Shown here: piece after piece, positions 6,181-7,466 of the stretch | How positions within the stretch are numbered: position 1 is the first letter of the stretch | Layout of the letters: each line of letters starts with the position of its first letter | Assembly: GCA_963642245.1 (NCBI GenBank) | Contig: CAVIFY010000065.1 | Location: forward strand, 1-7,466 | DNA: 7,466 nucleotides | Reading direction: 5' to 3' | DNA from: CAG-217 sp963642245 | Lineage (GTDB): Bacteria; Bacillota; Clostridia; Oscillospirales; Acutalibacteraceae | Notes under the pieces: generated by a model | Told to the model about the DNA's origin: nothing | The model's database searches: none | The model's input: the letters and a program-made list of their open reading frames with translations, nothing else | Program-made: the position numbers and the translations under genes

Positions 6181-6817
6181 AACCGGGCGGGCAAAGTACA
6201 TTGGCCACCTGGATGTGAACCGGGTGATGTCCAGAGCCTTGCGCCGGGCGGGGATCCCCCTGTGGTTCACCGAGGGGTATAATCCCCACGCCTATATGCG
6301 CTTTTCGCTGCCATTGTCCCTGGGGGTGGAGAGTGCCTGCGAGAGTATGGATATCCGCCTGATCGAGCCTATGGAGCCGGAGGAGGTGCAGCGGCGAATG
6401 AACGCCGCCCTGCCGCCGGATATTCAAATTGAAGATGTGTTTTGCGACTTTCGGGACTGTACGGAGATCGCCTTTTCCGATTACGACTTTACCCTGGCCT
6501 TTGACGACAACGCCGTAGCGGCGGAAAAGCTGCAAGCCGTTTTGGACGCACCGCAGATCCTGGCGCTGAAAAAGGGCAAGGTAGGCCGCAAGCGGGTGAT
6601 GAAGGAAGTGGACATCAAAACCTTTATTGACCGGTACAGTGTGGAGCTGACCCCGGATGGCGTGGTGCTGCACTTGCGCCTGGCCGCCGGGCAGGAGAAG
6701 AACCTGAACCCTACGCTGCTGTGCGACACACTGCTGCGCCTGGCGGACCTGCCCTGGGAGTGGAAACGGATCTACCGGCTGGACTTACTGGACAAAGATT
6801 ATCGGCCCTTTCAGTAA
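6137..6817 (+). CDS. TIGR03936/DUF2344 radical-SAM-linked protein
   Basis: A 226-residue cytoplasmic protein known mainly from its constant association, adjacent or fused, with TIGR03960 radical SAM enzymes; its function is not known to me. The diagnostic N-terminal block is present: FSKTGRAKYIGHLDVNRVMS (13-32), RALRRAGIPLWFTEGYNPHA (33-52) and FSLPLSLGVES (56-66), followed by a middle acidic part and KTFIDRYSVE (161-170). No membrane segment, signal peptide or metal-binding cysteine cluster is seen, which suits a substrate-binding or RNA-binding partner of the enzyme more than a catalyst; that is inference. Translation probably couples to the upstream gene through the 44-nt overlap. In many Clostridia the pair is followed by an RNase E/G gene and rplU (from memory); here an rplS unit comes next instead. 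No convincing GC-rich terminator follows its stop. Confidence 0.92.
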   Translation: MQDQKWHEIRLRFSKTGRAKYIGHLDVNRVMSRALRRAGIPLWFTEGYNPHAYMRFSLPLSLGVESACESMDIRLIEPMEPEEVQRRMNAALPPDIQIEDVFCDFRDCTEIAFSDYDFTLAFDDNAVAAEKLQAVLDAPQILALKKGKVGRKRVMKEVDIKTFIDRYSVELTPDGVVLHLRLAAGQEKNLNPTLLCDTLLRLADLPWEWKRIYRLDLLDKDYRPFQ

Positions 6818-6824
6818 AAAACAC

Positions 6825-6853
6825 TTGCTTTTTTGCACCGAGTGTGCTAATAT
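6825..6853 (+). promoter_or_regulatory. rplS promoter (sigma-A type, extended -10)
   Basis: TTGCTT (6825-6830) and TAATAT (6848-6853) are separated by exactly 17 bases, and TG at 6845-6846 gives an extended -10. Transcription should begin near 6860, leaving a leader of about 120 nt before rplS. The -35 matches consensus only in TTG, which the extended -10 may offset. The promoter begins eight bases after the DUF2344 stop codon. Confidence 0.75.
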
Positions 6854-6859
6854 ATTAAC

Positions 6860-6981
6860 GCATTTATTCCGTTGCACTTCTTGCAACGAGCGAAATGCTC
6901 TGCGTTACAGGCATAACGAGGGTGGTCCTCTGGCAGGTTCCTGTTAAGAACACCTCATAAATAAGAAGGAGGTTGTTATTG
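6860..6981 (+). promoter_or_regulatory. Structured rplS leader, candidate L19 autoregulatory element
   Basis: This leader contains a row of short hairpins: CGTTGCA/TGCAACG (6870-6876 with 6882-6888), GAGC/GCTC (6888-6891 with 6897-6900), CGTTA/TAACG (6903-6907 with 6914-6918), GAGG/CCTC (6918-6921 with 6927-6930) and GTTC/GAAC (6937-6940 with 6948-6951). ACCTC (6952-6956) can pair with GAGGT (6969-6973) of the ribosome binding site, which would block translation, while CACCTC can alternatively pair with GAGGGTG (6918-6924). Ribosomal-protein leaders for L19 are known in low-GC Gram-positives; whether this belongs to that Rfam family or is a different fold I cannot tell. No terminator lies in it, so control would be at translation. 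Confidence 0.5.
6966..6973 (+). promoter_or_regulatory. Ribosome binding site that decides the rplS start
   Basis: AAGGAGGT lies eight bases before ATG 6982. The longer open frame begins at a TTG at 6973, which overlaps this site and cannot be the start. Confidence 0.9.
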
Positions 6982-7359
6982 ATGAACGCACTTGATTTGA
7001 TTGCTCAGAGCAGCATGAAAGAAGAAACACCTAAATTCCAGATCGGTGATACCGTTAAGGTTGCCGTAAAGATCCGCGAGGGTTCTCGCGAGCGTATCCA
7101 GATGTTTGAGGGTACTGTGATCGCCATTAAAGGCTCCGGTATCAGCAAGACCTTTACCGTGCGCCGCCTTTCCTATGGCGTAGGTATTGAGCGTGTATTC
7201 CCGCTGCATTCCCCCAATGTGGAGAGCGTGCAGGTGATCCGCTCCGGTAAGGTTCGTCGTGCAAAGCTGTATTACCTGCGTGACCGTGTGGGTAAGGCCG
7301 CTAAGGTGAAGGAGAACTTGCAGAGAGATAACGCTGCAAAGGCTGCCGACGCTGAGTAA
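6982..7359 (+). CDS. rplS: Ribosomal protein L19 (bL19)
   Basis: A 125-residue component of the large ribosomal subunit, located at the interface with the 30S subunit. The family pattern is clear: FQIGDTVKVAVKIREG (19-34), MFEGTVIAIKGSGISKTFTV (42-61), RRLSYGVGIERVFPLHSP (62-79) and GKVRRAKLYYLRDRVGKAA (89-107). The Ala/Asp/Glu-rich end after residue 110 is a short extension, common and variable in the family. It stands as its own transcription unit, with a promoter 129 bases before the -10-distal start codon, a structured leader and a strong terminator 15 bases after the stop. The usual partners rpsP, rimM and trmD are not immediately upstream. Confidence 0.98.
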   Translation: MNALDLIAQSSMKEETPKFQIGDTVKVAVKIREGSRERIQMFEGTVIAIKGSGISKTFTVRRLSYGVGIERVFPLHSPNVESVQVIRSGKVRRAKLYYLRDRVGKAAKVKENLQRDNAAKAADAE

Positions 7360-7373
7360 GACACATAAAAAAT

Positions 7374-7406
7374 GCTTCTGTTACCTTGGTGACAGGAGCT
7401 TTTTTT
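7374..7406 (+). terminator. rplS intrinsic terminator
   Basis: GCTTCTGTTAC (7374-7384) pairs with GTGACAGGAGC (7389-7399) through 11 pairs, two of them G-T, around a CTTG loop, and is followed by seven T residues (7400-7406). Six A residues at 7367-7372 mirror the T-run, so it may also stop leftward transcription. Confidence 0.95.
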
Positions 7407-7408
7407 AT

Positions 7409-7437
7409 TTGCCTTTTTCCCCGGTGTATGGTAAACT
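7409..7437 (+). promoter_or_regulatory. Promoter for a gene beyond the right edge
   Basis: TTGCCT (7409-7414) and TAAACT (7432-7437) are 17 bases apart, with TG at 7429-7430 as an extended -10. The arrangement closely parallels the rplS promoter, including a T-run straight after TTGC. The gene it serves starts outside the window; lepB or rbgA often follow rplS in Bacillota, but nothing here shows which. Confidence 0.55.
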
Positions 7438-7448
7438 GGGGGCAGTAA

Positions 7449-7466
7449 GTAAGGACAGGTAAGGAC
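7449..7466 (+). repeat. Two copies of GTAAGGAC at the window edge
   Basis: GTAAGGAC occurs at 7449-7456 and again at 7459-7466, a 10-bp period cut off by the end of the window. It lies just downstream of the expected start of transcription. Whether it continues, and whether it means anything, cannot be judged here. Confidence 0.35.

Noticed and set aside
6816..6834. A6/T6 inverted repeat after the DUF2344 stop as a terminator
   Set aside because: The stem is only A-T pairs, has no GC-rich part, and its T-run is better explained as part of the rplS promoter spacer.
6916..6928. T-box-like string (AGGGTGGTCC) in the rplS leader
   Set aside because: It resembles the T-box consensus up to GGTGGT, but the following ACCGCG is not there, the leader is only about 120 nt with no recognisable Stem I or specifier loop, no terminator follows, and rplS is not a T-box target.
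1..7466. CRISPR array, tRNA, rRNA, insertion sequence, phage or defence genes
   Set aside because: No spaced repeats, transposase motifs, tRNA-like cloverleaf or defence domains were seen; all genes belong to housekeeping or widespread conserved families.

Overview
This 7,466-base window looks like chromosomal sequence from a fairly GC-rich member of the Clostridia (Bacillota), most likely an anaerobe of the Oscillospirales/Ruminococcaceae type. The grounds are strong AGGAGG-type ribosome binding sites, AT-rich sigma-A-like promoters between GC-rich genes, a class A penicillin-binding protein with a Ser/Gly/Thr-rich tail, a radical SAM protein paired with a DUF2344 protein, and a long hairpin-plus-T-tract terminator after rplS. 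The placement is inference; there is no rRNA or other taxonomic marker here.

All seven genes are on the + strand. Left block (1-3303): a possible -10 box at the very edge, a short perfect hairpin in the presumed 5' UTR, a class A PBP (81-2564), and a histidine phosphatase (2561-3247) that overlaps it by ATGA. The block closes with a strong hairpin plus T-tract at 3259-3303. Middle block (3322-6817): ruvX, a compact M50 site-2 protease, a TIGR03960-type radical SAM protein and its partner TIGR03936/DUF2344 protein. The last three are tightly linked, with a 4-nt overlap and then a 44-nt overlap. Right block (6825-7466): a clear promoter, a structured leader of about 120 nt, rplS (ribosomal protein L19), its intrinsic terminator, and a second promoter reading out of the window.

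Most of this is housekeeping: peptidoglycan polymerisation, Holliday-junction or pre-16S rRNA processing, and ribosome assembly. The least understood part is the radical SAM/DUF2344 pair, which is widespread and whose reaction I do not know to be established. Three regulatory points merit a look: the terminator 18 nt in front of the ruvX start codon, the paired GAGG/CCUC elements in the rplS leader, and the hairpin in front of the PBP gene. I found no CRISPR array, tRNA, rRNA, insertion sequence or defence system, and no stretch over 300 bases without a gene. The starts used for the PBP, RuvX, radical SAM, DUF2344 and L19 genes are not the most upstream possible codons; they were chosen by ribosome-binding-site spacing and family alignment from memory.
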